Below are positions 53,517-63,959 of a stretch of 64,000 bases of DNA, piece by piece. The notes beneath the pieces were generated by a model. It saw only the letters and a list, made by a program, of their open reading frames with translations. It made no database searches and was not told the DNA's origin. Both the position numbers and the translations under genes were made by a program. Source of the DNA: Nitzschia sp. pyKryTriq1 (taxonomy: Eukaryota; Bacillariophyta; Bacillariophyceae; Bacillariales; Bacillariaceae); contig OY101117.1 of the NCBI GenBank assembly GCA_956465555.1, positions 744,001 through 808,000 of the forward strand, read 5' to 3'. How positions within the stretch are numbered: the stretch's first letter is position 1; every line of letters begins with the position of its first letter.

Positions 53517-54067
53517 GTTCGCGTCGTCTTAAAATTATGTCAATTGTGGCATCAATGAATGATAATACCGGTGCTTGTATTGCATAGTAGTCGTCGATCG
53601 TCGATGTCATCGATATTGTTGGAACTGCTCGAGCAGGAATCAGGATGGGTTTTGGTTCCATGTTCCATTGTTATGCTGCGCTCGGCTCTTCGCTTCGAAT
53701 CTTTCTCGCGCAGTTTCGGCGGTGGAGAGGGCGTATGTGCGATTATTATTTTTTGCTCTCACATACAGTAGTACCAGCAAGTACTCCACGTATTCCACAT
53801 TAAGCGGGTAAGGCACAGACGCCGAGCCCCGTGACCACAGAAGGCTGACCGAGGAAGGACGGACCAAGCTCAAGAGGCGGAGAAACCAAGGATAAACAAA
53901 GCATCTGCTCCTCATCTTGTCAGCAGATAACTCCTCTCCCTCCAAGCTGTAGTCTATCAGCACCAAGCAACACCATAAATCTTGATTGTTGAGAAACATC
54001 TGTTGGACTCTTTCGCTACGCGATCGCAAGGAGAAAGAATAGATCCCTCTCTCACACAACAAGTACC

Positions 54068-54088
54068 GGGGGGGGGGGGGGGGGGGGG
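54068..54088. repeat. Poly-G run (21 G)
   Basis: Uninterrupted 21-base G homopolymer after AAGTACC. It could be a real G-quadruplex-prone tract; its exact length is prone to sequencing error. Confidence 0.9.
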
Positions 54089-54385
54089 TTGTGCAAGTGA
54101 TAATCCCGGTGAGTCAAAAAGTGGTGGTGGACCCACCGTGGGTGTTTACTGTGAGCTCCGATTTTGAGGATGTAGAGGTCGGTGATTATATGACGTTCGC
54201 CACTGCTGCCGCTAGAGACACAAATGATGGGTCTGGAAAACGCAAAGAGCCTCCTTACTCTCGCCCACCCTCTGTCACGACTCTAGGGAGGTGGGGAGCA
54301 ACCCTTTTACGAAGTAGAAGAAGGGCGAATAAGATAATCATCATATCGTCTTGTGCGCGCGTGCTTTGCTTTTGATTTTCGTTAG

Positions 54386-54393
54386 TGACGTCA
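54386..54393. promoter_or_regulatory. CRE-type palindrome TGACGTCA
   Basis: Perfect site in the extended word GTGACGTCAGAAG, identical to the one at 13776-13788. It lies about 340 bp upstream of the TIR-like/TPR/MORN start. Confidence 0.4.
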
Positions 54394-54735
54394 GAAGTCG
54401 CGCGTTCTCGCTCGTGATGGCGAATGGCGACCTCCCACCACGATGATGCACATGCATACCGGTAGCGGCCAACATAGTATGATTCCAGATTCATTCCAGA
54501 CCCGCCATGCACGAACATGCGATGGTGTTCTTTGTTCATTGTTCATTTGTCCTTTCCGATGGCAGAGGTGAAAGAAGGTTTTGAAGGTCTCATATTGATC
54601 CATTTTGGTGTTCCATCGTTTCAATGGCAGTTGTTCGCTGCTTGAGGTAGTTCTCCTGAGGTTGAGGGGCTGACAACTGGGCGTTATTTGTACGAGTAGT
54701 CGCTTGGCGAAGAATCGGTGACTTGTAAAAGAATT

Positions 54736-57700
54736 ATGCCGATATTACCATTAGGAGGAAAGGATAGAGAATTGACTGTATCGTCCATGGCGGCCGCATC
54801 ATCTGTGATGATGATAGAAAGCGAGACCTCATTATTTCCAAGGTGCGGGATCCGACTCTCTTATTTGACGCAAGGAAATTTTTGGAAGGATTGTCATATA
54901 TCGAAATCGGATGTTGAGGAATGGACCACACAAACAGTTTGCGAGGAAATCATCATTCCTCGGAAAGGCAACTACCAGTCGTCCTACTGTGATTACTTAT
55001 TGAAATAGCAGAGCTGCGAGTACTATGACAAGGACAAAAAAGAAGATCGATCACTCAGCTACGTTGGATCGGCCGCCAATGTGTTTGTGAGTCATGCTCA
55101 CTGCAACAACTTTTTGCAGTTGATCGAGACGCTAGACCACCACTTTGCACTCGGAAGTGACCTGAATGAAGAAAACGAAGGCACCACCTGCGCGGAAGAA
55201 GAAAATAATGGTAGCCACCATCCCCACGACGACATCATTCTATGGTTGGATTTATTCTCGTTGAACCAACACTCGCCGCTCGACTGGAACTTCGAATGGC
55301 TGAGTAGCACCTTTCGGGCGGCCATTCAAGATATTGGCCGGACAGTCATGGTTATGAGTCCCTGGAAGGCACCTGTACCATTTCAACGTGCTTGGTGCAT
55401 CTACGAGGCATATTGTACCATTCAAACAAATGCAGAAATTGACCTAGAGGCGGAGACTGCAAGTGTTGGAAGCAGAGTCGAGGATGACGACTCTCTATCC
55501 AGCCCCTTAGAAATTGCCATGAGCCCACGTGACCGGCATCTTTTTATGCAAGATATCCTTAAAAAACGAGATCCTTACACCACTATGAATGACATTTGGA
55601 CGACGATACGATCCAAGCACAGTGTCTGTTCCAAAGCTTCTGACCAAGAAAGGATATTTGAAGCCATTAAAAAGGGCGGAGGGTTTCAGACCATCGACAC
55701 AGTGGTGTTGGCACGCTATCGGAAATGGGTACTTCAAGTGGCGCTCCAAGCCCTGCGAGAGCATGAAGGTTCTGATAGTCGTGACGACGATGTACGTGTC
55801 GACTCTGCTGCTATGCTTCGCTGGATCATTGGCACCCTTTACAAAATGCAAGGAAAGTATGGACCAGCAGAGGAGTTCTTGGAAACTAGCATGAACATAT
55901 ATCAGGCACGGTCTGGATTGGACAATGTGAGGACCTTGGAAGTCATGAATACCTTGGGAAGATTGTATGAATTGCAAAATCGGAAAGAAGATGCCGAAAG
56001 GGCGTATCAAGACTGTTTGCAACGACGACTGAAGCTCCTGGGTCCGACTCACCCACAGACGTTGGACTCGGTCAATAACCTTGCTTTGCTGTATGGATCC
56101 GGCTATGGTGGTCGTTTAGCAGACGCCAAGGCTCTGTGTAAGCTGTGTCTGAAACAGAGGCGCGCCTCGTCAATGCTTGGAGAGGACCACCCGGATACAA
56201 TTGCATCGGCTAGTAATTTAGCTAGCTTGTACTTTCGACAGGCGCAGCAAAGCGACGCTGATGCGGGCGAACAAGAACACCTTGTTGCTAAAGCTGAGAA
56301 ACTCTTTCGATACTGTTTGGCGAAGCGGATTGAGCTACTCGGTGAAGATCATCCTGATACCATCCATTCCATGAATGACCTGGCGAGCCTGTGTCTTGTA
56401 AAAGGCGACGGGCATGACGCTGCAAAGCTATACCATGAGTGTTATTACCAGCGGAAGACTACTTTAGGGGAAGATCACCGGGAAACGCTTCAGTCCCTGC
56501 ATAATTTGGCTCTGGTTTATTCCAGTGCAATATATTATGATATTGACAGATCTTTACTGTGCCCGCTGAATGAACAAAGTGGGCGAGAAAATCCCACAAG
56601 TCCAGAGGAGCTTTTCCGCGAATGCCTACAAAAACAAACTGCCCTTTTGGGTCCAAGCCACACTGACACCTTGGACACCACATGCAATCTTGCACTGCTC
56701 TTGGAACGGGAGGAACGGTACCATGAAGCATCGGCATTTTTGGAAGACTGCTTGGAACAGAGGATCGCAAGCGTCGGAGAAGATCATCCTGATACTCTGT
56801 CGGTAATGCGTCAACTCACTACTCTGGATGAGAAAATTAAATTTCAACGCGGTCGCCCGAGCCAATTTTTGGACACCAATCCAATAATGGACCCGTCTAA
56901 GCCTGTGCCATTGTCGGTGAATCCAACCCAGTTTGATATGTCAGATGAATCTGACAACGAATCGGTGACCAGTATTGTCTCTCGTGCTTCACATCGATCC
57001 GAGCGCAGTGCAGGCTATCACTCGATCGGTAGCCGCACAATCACGTCGAGAGCGTCACGGCTTTCAAATAATTCCAGAGAAGGGAGCACGCGTAGGGCGA
57101 AGAGTTCCCTCTCATTGGACAGCACGGGCGAAAGAACAAACGATCTCTCGCAGGAAGAATCCTTCGATGACGCTGATTCTACGGCGAAATCAACCGCGAG
57201 GACTGTGGAAACTACGAAAGAATCCACTGCCCCGAAGAGGGACTCGCTGTCTTCACAGACGTCCCGGAGATCAGACAATTCGACAGCCCCCTTTTCAAAC
57301 CGAAGGCAACCACGGCGAAGGGTTTCTATCACATTGCCGTTGCAACCACTATGCCCTGGGGTCAGTAAAAATTCAGTCATATCCGCCTCGATCAAGAAGG
57401 TTCCAGGACGCTCACGTTCCGCCAGGGGCTCTTCTGGAGTAAGTTCCCAGGCAGAAAGGAAGTTGCCATTGCGGCGCCCAAGCTTCACTCCCGGTGTCCG
57501 TGGTAGCTCTTCGAGTGAGACGAGTCGATCAGTGGATTCCTTGGCGTCTGATATCATATTTGTTTCCAAGGAGGAAATTGAAGATAGCTACGGCGTGAGG
57601 GGTATTTACACAGGTACCATGTCAAGGAGCACCAGAATACCGAACGGTCACGGGCAGATGGATTATATAGATGAGACGAACTCGACAAAAGGAAGGTCCT

Positions 57701-58149
57701 ATGCGGGTGAATGGATGCAAGGAAGCTGGAACGGCTTGGGTAGGCTGTCGCATGGTGGTGACTTTTACAGGGGTTATTTCAAGAATGACCACAAGCACGG
57801 CCCTGGTACCATGCACTTTAAAAATGGACAGATTTTTGAAGGCTACTACAAACGGGATCTGATGGTGAGAGGAAAGGTCACCTATCCTGACGGTTCCAAG
57901 TTCGAAGGACGCTTTCGTCATGATAAGCATGAGGGGAATGGCAAATTCCTGTTTGCCGATGGCGCCTTGTACCGAGGTGAATTTGCAGGTGGTAAGTTCC
58001 ATGGTCAAGGCTCTCTCTTTTGGACGGATGGTACATGGTACCAAGGAGCATTTGAGGCTGGGCAGAGGCATGGAAAGGGAAAGGAATTCAATGCCGATGG
58101 ATCGGTGCGCCACGAAGGTCATTTCCACCGAGGGCAGCCACTATCATGA
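54736..58149 (+). pseudogene. TIR-like / KLC-type TPR / MORN protein gene interrupted by one in-frame TAG
   Basis: One frame from ATG 54736 to 58149 spans 1137 codons except for TAG at 55006-55008 (codon 91), just after SSYCDYLLK. Both sides look coding and family-like: TVCEEIIIPRKGNYQ before, SYVGSAANVFVSHAHCNNFL after. Order after the stop: a TIR-like domain (about 116-215; FVSHA, ILWLDLFSLNQH, WCIYEAYCTI), about seven kinesin-light-chain-type TPRs (about 360-700; LGxxHPxTLxSxNNLAxLY), a Ser/Arg-rich disordered linker (about 730-940), and six MORN repeats plus a partial seventh (about 970-1130; YxGxFxxGxxHGxGxxxxxDG). No intron that removes the TAG is apparent. It is a nonsense allele, readthrough gene or sequence error. 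The domain mix suggests a signalling scaffold. Confidence 0.82.
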
Positions 58150-58265
58150 CAACGCTTGCCATGATAAGGCTGCTAGAAGATCATACACCCAATAGCCCTA
58201 AGATACAGTTCTACCATATAAACCAGAATAAAAGAAAAACAAACTCCATTCCTTCCCTATAGTAA

Positions 58266-59498
58266 CTATTCCCACTCATATGGGCTTTTCCCATCCTCTC
58301 CCACTTCCTCAATCCATTCGGAAGGAACCAGACGAATTAATGATTCAGCCTCGGCCGGATAGTTAGGTGTACCCAGCAGACGGGCAATGACATCCTGGGA
58401 CGCCACTTGAAGCAACTCATTGAGTACGTGGATATTGACTTTTCGCGCTTGGATCGCCTCACTGAAGACTTTGTAGGCGGCTTCATCACGTTTGGCGACA
58501 TCCGGTATATTCCGGAACACACGCAGGATATGTGTGAAGTGATAGGGTTGGATATCTATGCTGTCCGACTGCTTCAGTCCTGACCAAATGCGTTGCGCCA
58601 CTGGAATGGCAATTTCTACAAATTTGGGGGTAACTGTTTGATGCCGAGCCGACAACGCGGAGCACGCCCTGAGAGCATGAGAAAAGGAACTAGCATCCGT
58701 CATTCCTTTCGAGTCCAATTCGTACAATAGTTTTGCCGCGTCTAGTGGACGCGTTTCACTTCTGCTATTCGCATACGCACTGAGAACTTGGTTCCAGTGG
58801 ATTACCGTTGGTTGTAGCTCCAAATGACCCGAGTCCTGCATCCGTTGTACTATGGCACGACAAATTTCTGGCACATCCTTTCCATGTTTGTCTTTGGTAC
58901 CGTGCAGATATTTACTGCTGTACATTCTCAGAACACGCCAGTATGTTTCATGGGTCGGAATAGGGAGGGAAAGAGGTAGACTCGGCTCGTCTCGAAGTTC
59001 TTCAAACTGCTCCATAGCCTCCAAGAGGGCGCGGCCGCGTTCTGCCCGTTGCCACATGGAATTCGTCGTTTGCTGCGGGAGGTCTGCGAGTTGCTGCAGA
59101 ACGGCGTGCACTCGCTCTGTCGTCACTCGATCAACCGTCTTTGTCAGCCCTACTTGAAACAACTTGTTGAGCAGGTCCAGGACCATTCTGGATTGACCGT
59201 CCACCACGGGTGCATCGTCCAAGGGTTCAATGTCGTCGCTCCACGCATTCACATACTCTGCAGACTGGAACCAATCCCGCCAGTCGGGACTCTTGTCATA
59301 CACGGAATGAATACCAGTACCAGTATGAGTACCAGTACCATTATTGAAAGGAGGATCTGAGACTTTGGACTTGGTGGAGAAACAATGGCCCGTACTCGTA
59401 TTTCCCTGCCCTTGATACCTGAAGCAGCCAGGAAGTGGTCGACGCCGCGAAACCCGGGAGAATTGATTGCGAGCACCCCGAAAGTATGAAGTAGACAT
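58266..59498 (-). CDS. Putative mitochondrial PPR-like protein
   Basis: 410 residues, one exon. The N-terminus is basic and Ser/Arg-rich (SYFRGARNQFSRVSRRRPLP), a likely mitochondrial presequence. The body is all helical with degenerate pentatricopeptide-like pairs: PTHETYWRVLRMYSSK, QPTVIHWNQVLSAYANS, DAAKLLYELDSKGM, TDASSFSHALRACSAL, QPYHFTHILRVFRNI. PPR proteins bind organellar RNA. The repeats here are weak, so the assignment rests mainly on periodicity and context. The sequence around 59280-59345 contains a CAGTACCAGTATGAGTACCAGTACC run that is translated into a TGTHTGTGI repeat. Confidence 0.65.
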   Translation of the reverse strand: MSTSYFRGARNQFSRVSRRRPLPGCFRYQGQGNTSTGHCFSTKSKVSDPPFNNGTGTHTGTGIHSVYDKSPDWRDWFQSAEYVNAWSDDIEPLDDAPVVDGQSRMVLDLLNKLFQVGLTKTVDRVTTERVHAVLQQLADLPQQTTNSMWQRAERGRALLEAMEQFEELRDEPSLPLSLPIPTHETYWRVLRMYSSKYLHGTKDKHGKDVPEICRAIVQRMQDSGHLELQPTVIHWNQVLSAYANSRSETRPLDAAKLLYELDSKGMTDASSFSHALRACSALSARHQTVTPKFVEIAIPVAQRIWSGLKQSDSIDIQPYHFTHILRVFRNIPDVAKRDEAAYKVFSEAIQARKVNIHVLNELLQVASQDVIARLLGTPNYPAEAESLIRLVPSEWIEEVGEDGKSPYEWE

Positions 59499-60543
59499 AC
59501 TGTAATATTATTCGTACAAGCAATCAGCCAGACAAAGGTAAGCAGGGGGTGCTATACAAATCAGGCACACTAGGAAATTGAAACAAGAGGGGGTGATTGC
59601 AGCTCAAAAGGCTCATGGTTTTGAGTTGTGAGTTGTGACACTTACATGGCCGCACTTCATCAGTGTTATATTGTCATCGTGGCGTGTTCGAATATCTATC
59701 CACAACGGACGTTTGCGGAAAGACGGACGGACGCGACCAGCGTTCACGATTACGCACGATCACGCGCGACGCACGTTTCGATCACGACTCAGAGATTCTT
59801 TCTAAGACTCTCGGAGACAATGTATGATCCTCCAAGAAACTTTAAGAAGCCAACAGACTTCTATCGAAATACATGTCAACGCATTCAAGAAAATAGAAAT
59901 GAACCAAAGTTCATTTCATCAGTAGAGCATTCAGCTCATTAATTTAATTTATGTTAGCGCACTTCGTTAACCCACAGTCAAATTAGTCCTTTAGCCCGAA
60001 TCCCTGAGCCGCTAGCCACTGCCTAGAACTCACGGATTTTAACAGTGGCGTCATTCGTCATCGGCAGATTTCGCCGCTTCAAAAGCCACAACAGATACCG
60101 GTCGACGGTACCTGGTACAGATCTACAGTACCAGGTACGGGGTACTTGTACACAGTGCACACACGACGATACATACACGGAGCAGCGATTGAATCAATCG
60201 ACTCAATGTGCATGTTCTACCGGTAGTACTAGTAGAGTCTCTACTAGAAGAGACGAGAAGCAAGAAGATCCGACATCAATACCTCTACTCCTACGTTTTC
60301 GTAGACACATCAGGTCTTCAGCAGAAACACCAATACACAAGACTTGGCATAGGCGGCTCTATACTACGAATATATGGTACGCACTCTTAAGCATTTCGAG
60401 ATATCCCTAGTAGCAGTGCTAGTATACTACAGTATTTGTAAGAGCGAAGCTTTTATGACGGAAAAAGTGAGGCTGCACTACTTGGCCAGCCTCAAGCCAA
60501 ATATTTCATGTATTATTCTCTATTCGACGATAAGATCAGGGTT
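59499..60543. other. Intergenic with palindromic words
   Basis: 1.05 kb. Nested GGTACCTGGTACAG...CAGTACCAGGTACGGGGTAC at 60107-60143 forms an inverted repeat (CTGTACCAGGTACC-type arms). CTACTAGAAGAGACGAG near 60241 also occurs near 41967. ORFs here look spurious. Confidence 0.5.
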
Positions 60544-61209
60544 TTAGTTTCCTTTCTTGCTGGCTCCTACAGTTTCCTTCACCCTGTGGAATCCAACTTG
60601 GATCGACGCATAGGAATCAGTGTCATTTAGCATACCAGGACCTTTCTTGCCTAGCACAAATCCCAAAATCGCTCGACCGAAGGCTTTCAGCAGGAAGAAG
60701 AATCCAAAGTTCAAGTGTTTCACCATGGCGTCTCCAGCATATGGTCTGGCTTCTGGCGGAGCCCATTTTCGTCCCAATACGAGCTTTGGCATGTATATCG
60801 GACCTTTGGTTATCAATTTCTGGTAGAGTAAAACGATTGGGCCGATGGTCACTTCCGCACCCAATGGGGTGCCACATTCGTTGCAATACAACCGGACCAT
60901 GGGCGTGGAATCCTTCAATTTTACTCCCTGTATATTTTCCTGGCCTTGCACGACAGTAATGTCGGATTTATAAAAGTTCACCAGGTGCGTTGCATAGTTC
61001 TCGATCACATAACCCCCATTTGGACAAGCTTCACAAAAGCCAATACAATCATCGCAATGACAAAGAGCAGTCGTCTGATCGATGAGTGCAAAAGAGGAAG
61101 CGGGGACCTTGAGCTCGCATTTCACGGCCCCACAAGGGCACTCAAACGTTCCCACCCGAGTTCTCGTTGCCAACAAGGAATCGAGAATGGAGGCGACCAA
61201 AGACATCAC
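60544..61209 (-). CDS. GFA / CENP-V-like zinc-binding protein
   Basis: 221 residues, one exon. The GFA (glutathione-dependent formaldehyde-activating enzyme-like)/CENP-V fold is a Mss4-like beta barrel that binds zinc. Its Cys set is CPCGAVKCEL near 24, CHCDDCIGFCEACP near 50, and LYCNECGTPLG near 106. GFA-family proteins act on thiol or glutathione adducts, but most members are uncharacterised. The central segment is longer than in bacterial GFA proteins, and a C-terminal hydrophobic stretch (FGFFFLLKAFGRAILGFVLG) could be membrane-associated. The second Met is directly adjacent; the start is otherwise clear. Confidence 0.8.
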   Translation of the reverse strand: MMSLVASILDSLLATRTRVGTFECPCGAVKCELKVPASSFALIDQTTALCHCDDCIGFCEACPNGGYVIENYATHLVNFYKSDITVVQGQENIQGVKLKDSTPMVRLYCNECGTPLGAEVTIGPIVLLYQKLITKGPIYMPKLVLGRKWAPPEARPYAGDAMVKHLNFGFFFLLKAFGRAILGFVLGKKGPGMLNDTDSYASIQVGFHRVKETVGASKKGN

Positions 61210-61580
61210 GACTATTAATTTGTGGTTTGTATTCTATCAAAGATACTTGTATCGAACGACGACGATGATTGGTGATGCTTGCTCTCTGGAATGCAGCACA
61301 CATGCACCGGTATCATCGATAGCAGCCACCATCATCTTCTTCTCATCGCATCAAGAAGGATGAACACGTCCCACACCCCGTGCATACCGGTACTCGTAGA
61401 CTACAGTACTCGTACACCGTTCCGGCAAGAGGTTTTGGCGGGAGGAAAAACAATAAAATAAAATGAGAACCAAGCCCAAGCAGGATCTCTGTGTGATAAT
61501 CGTCTAAATTTGGACCTCTTGAATGTGAAAAGCTCGTTGGATCCATACCCAAGACCAACCGCGCAAGCAAGACCATCGAC

Positions 61581-61747
61581 AGACCTTTTTGCACGGAAGA
61601 CGACAGACGCGAATATGGCAAACTGCGGAGCGCTAGCGGAATCGCGGAAATCACCGCGGGCGGCTTCACCGCGGTGATTTCCGCGATTCCGCTAGCGCTC
61701 CGCAGTTTGCCATATTCGCGTCTGTCGTCTTCCGTGCAAAAAGGTCT
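61581..61747. repeat. Perfect palindrome: 79-bp arms, 9-base loop
   Basis: The arms at 61581-61659 and 61669-61747 are exact reverse complements with no mismatch; the loop is GCGGCTTCA. It begins AGACCTTTTTGCACGG and is rich in GC hexamer words (GCTAGCG, CCGCGG). No flanking duplication was evident. It could be a MITE/foldback element or a source of a long hairpin RNA. The absence of any mismatch suggests recent origin or active homogenisation. Confidence 0.95.
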
Positions 61748-61891
61748 ATCACTTCGACAAAACACTAAACACATACAAAACACGCCGGCCGCTATTCTCT
61801 CACAAAAATCTCTCACCTGCATTATTGAGATCTGAGGCAAGAAATCCGCGCAGCCTCCGCGCGAGTTCTTGCCCCAGGCAACCCTTTTCGC

Positions 61892-61956
61892 TCTTAATAA
61901 CGCCGTTATTAAGAGGCCAGGCAGTACTTATGGCAAAATAACTTCCGTTATTTTGC
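61892..61956. repeat. Two small near-identical hairpins
   Basis: TCTTAATAACG-C-CGTTATTAAGA (61892-61914) and GCAAAATAAC-TTCC-GTTATTTTGC (61933-61956). Both are built around AATAAC/GTTATT and sit about 150 bp from the big palindrome. Confidence 0.8.
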
Positions 61957-62524
61957 TCGAAAGACCTATTCGACTGTTTCTCTACTCTAGCGATGTGGAC
62001 GAATTTGCGTTCGCGCCCATCACACAGAACTGGCATGCTCGCGCATCCGAGAAAGCCCTCCATGGGCGTAGCTTTTGAGGACAATCTGCCATTGTCATTG
62101 TCAATTTTGCATTTTGGTGTCTTGTTGTTGAGTCCGAGGAAACCGATTGACCCCGTTGACTCCACAATTGACCCGGTTGACTGCACAAAATACCCCGTCC
62201 GGATGATGTCTTTCCCCTAATTAATGTTGTGTCTCACTTTTGCTTTTTTTAATCGAATTGCTCCTACCGGTACGACCGGTACGAGTACATCGTCTGACCA
62301 TTCGGTTGAATCACATCAGGTGTGTGGTTTTTGCAAAAAAGAGGGTCCAAAAAACCCCGTACAGTGCTGTAGAACTTGGTACAAACAGGACTTTTCCATT
62401 TTTCCTGTAGCTTTTACAGACCTTTTCTACCAGAAGGCGATTCGGAATGTATATGCCTGCACACCCGAAAAACACACAAAATTGCACGAATTCGAGTGTT
62501 CCTAAAGCGCTACTGGTACAAGCT

Positions 62525-62856
62525 GGCTTGGGTGATTCTGCGAGCCTTACATAAGTAATACAACGAGCCTTACACATTTAATACTCGTATAGGAATGGTG
62601 ACAGACTGGCTTGGGTGATTCTGCGAGCCTTACATAAGTAGTACAACGAGCCTTACATATTTAATACTCGTATAGGAATGGTGACAGACTGGCTTGGGTG
62701 ATTCTGCGAGTCTTACATATGTAATACTCGTATCGGAAGGCTGACAGACTGCCTTTAGAAATTCGGCGAGTCTTACATATGTAATACTCGTATCGGAAGG
62801 CTGACAGAATGGCTTGGGTGATGATTCCCTGAGCCTTACATAAAATGTTGTCCTGG
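62525..62856. repeat. Minisatellite of 83- and 60-bp units
   Basis: Units start at 62525, 62608, 62691, 62751 and 62811. The first two are 83 bp, the next two are 60 bp (lacking an internal 23-bp segment), and the last is partial. Shared core: GAGCCTTACATA...TAATACTCGTAT...GACAGACTG. The unit also encodes a repeated peptide on the minus strand, which I regard as incidental. Confidence 0.88.
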
Positions 62857-63248
62857 AATGAAAGACATGACGATGGTTGATTGTTTTGTGTTGGCGTGTT
62901 TGTGTTGTGGGTCTCGCAAGTGGTGGGTGGGTGGCAGGCTGGCTCAAGTGGGTGGCAGGCTGGCTTGCATGACATCAACCCCACATAAGCCCCTTCGCGG
63001 AATCATTTCAACACGGTGTATCGCGTGGCCCAGCACGTTATTTAGTCCAAGGGCATTCGAGGCAAGAACTGCTTGCCTGGGCGCGCAGCGCCCGTGCTTC
63101 TACTGCATACTGGAGTCTGCCTAAGGGTAAATAATACACCATTATTTTACGACAACGAAGTCAACAAAGAAGCGACTGCCTCCCACTCGCGACTTAGGAT
63201 AATATCTTCTATCTACTACTACAAATTCGAACTAATACGACTCTCAAA

Positions 63249-63959
63249 ATGACGAAATCACCAGTATCATCAACTAATAACCAGGCTATTAGCGTGGAAT
63301 CACCTCATAATAATGACGTTCTATGCGGACGTGGGGGGCTCTCCAACAAGCACCCGGGAAACCGACTCTTCAGGCGCCTCGTCAATTCGAACAAGCAGGT
63401 GTATCAAAGAATGATTACACCTTCGCACAAGCAGGTCCTAGTGCTGTCGATCATCGAATCGATTCACAATCAATGCGGCCGATTTATTAGAAAAGAAGAC
63501 GGTGAATGGGTTGAGATTTCTCGCCGGGAGGCTGCCATTAAAATCTCACAGGCACTCCGAGAAAGCATTGACGACTCCTCTTCCGAGAATTCATCGTGCT
63601 CTTCATCATCTTCCAAGCCTAGGAACTCAACTAATTTCAAGGAAGCCGCCCAAGAAAGAAGGGTAAGGGCAAACTTGAGTCCACGAAGTTCCATCATGCT
63701 TGCTAAGACTCTGTTCTCGCAGGTGGACGGGGGTTTGATGGATGCGTATGGAGACGAAGACGACTTCGAGCCAATCCCTCTGAACGAGCAACAGCCAGCA
63801 CCCACACCCGTAATTCGACATGAGGAGAATTTTGAGCCGATAGGCATCAATCATGTCTCCACCACTGTATTTTCTCCTCAGCTGGACGATTTCTTCGTTG
63901 CGGCTATCACCCGTTCAAATGCCGAGGACAGTAGTATTTTTGAGGGCTTTTCCATTTAA
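63249..63959 (+). CDS. DUF6824-domain protein
   Basis: 236 residues, one exon; the ATG follows ACTCTCAAA. The N-terminal DUF6824-type domain (about 18-105) contains NDVLCGRGGLSNKHPGNRLF followed by RRLVNSNKQVYQ, SIIESIHNQCGRFI and the final WVEISRREAAIKISQALRE. This small domain, with its GRGGxxNxHPGN signature, is greatly expanded in diatoms and is of unknown function; a regulatory or nucleic-acid-binding role has been assumed because it often sits with disordered tails. The C-terminal half is Ser-rich and acidic with ARANLSPRSSIML-like and DDFEPIPLNEQQP segments. It is a complete, compact gene at the window edge. Confidence 0.85.
   Translation: MTKSPVSSTNNQAISVESPHNNDVLCGRGGLSNKHPGNRLFRRLVNSNKQVYQRMITPSHKQVLVLSIIESIHNQCGRFIRKEDGEWVEISRREAAIKISQALRESIDDSSSENSSCSSSSSKPRNSTNFKEAAQERRVRANLSPRSSIMLAKTLFSQVDGGLMDAYGDEDDFEPIPLNEQQPAPTPVIRHEENFEPIGINHVSTTVFSPQLDDFFVAAITRSNAEDSSIFEGFSI

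Larger units (their letters stand above)
53517..54735. other. Intergenic with poly-G run and CRE site
   Basis: 1.2 kb. It contains a 21-base G homopolymer (54068-54088) and a CRE palindrome (54386-54393), listed separately. The short ORFs here lack protein-like features. The downstream part is the promoter region of the interrupted TIR-like/TPR/MORN gene. Confidence 0.5.
61210..63248. other. Gene-free repeat region
   Basis: About 2 kb containing the 79-bp-arm palindrome, two smaller hairpins and an 83/60-bp minisatellite, listed separately. No protein-like ORF was seen apart from repeats translated out of the minisatellite. Confidence 0.6.

Noticed and set aside
54718-54735. GTG start for the TIR-like/TPR/MORN gene
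   Set aside because: An ATG six codons later is the more likely eukaryotic start; likewise the GTG at 55081 is internal to the VGSAANVFVSHA motif.
62525-62856. CRISPR-like array
   Set aside because: Units are contiguous tandem repeats without unique spacers, in eukaryotic DNA.
62630-62984. Minus-strand ORFs with a repeated YEYYICKTRR peptide
   Set aside because: The repetition comes from translating the minisatellite; no independent coding evidence.
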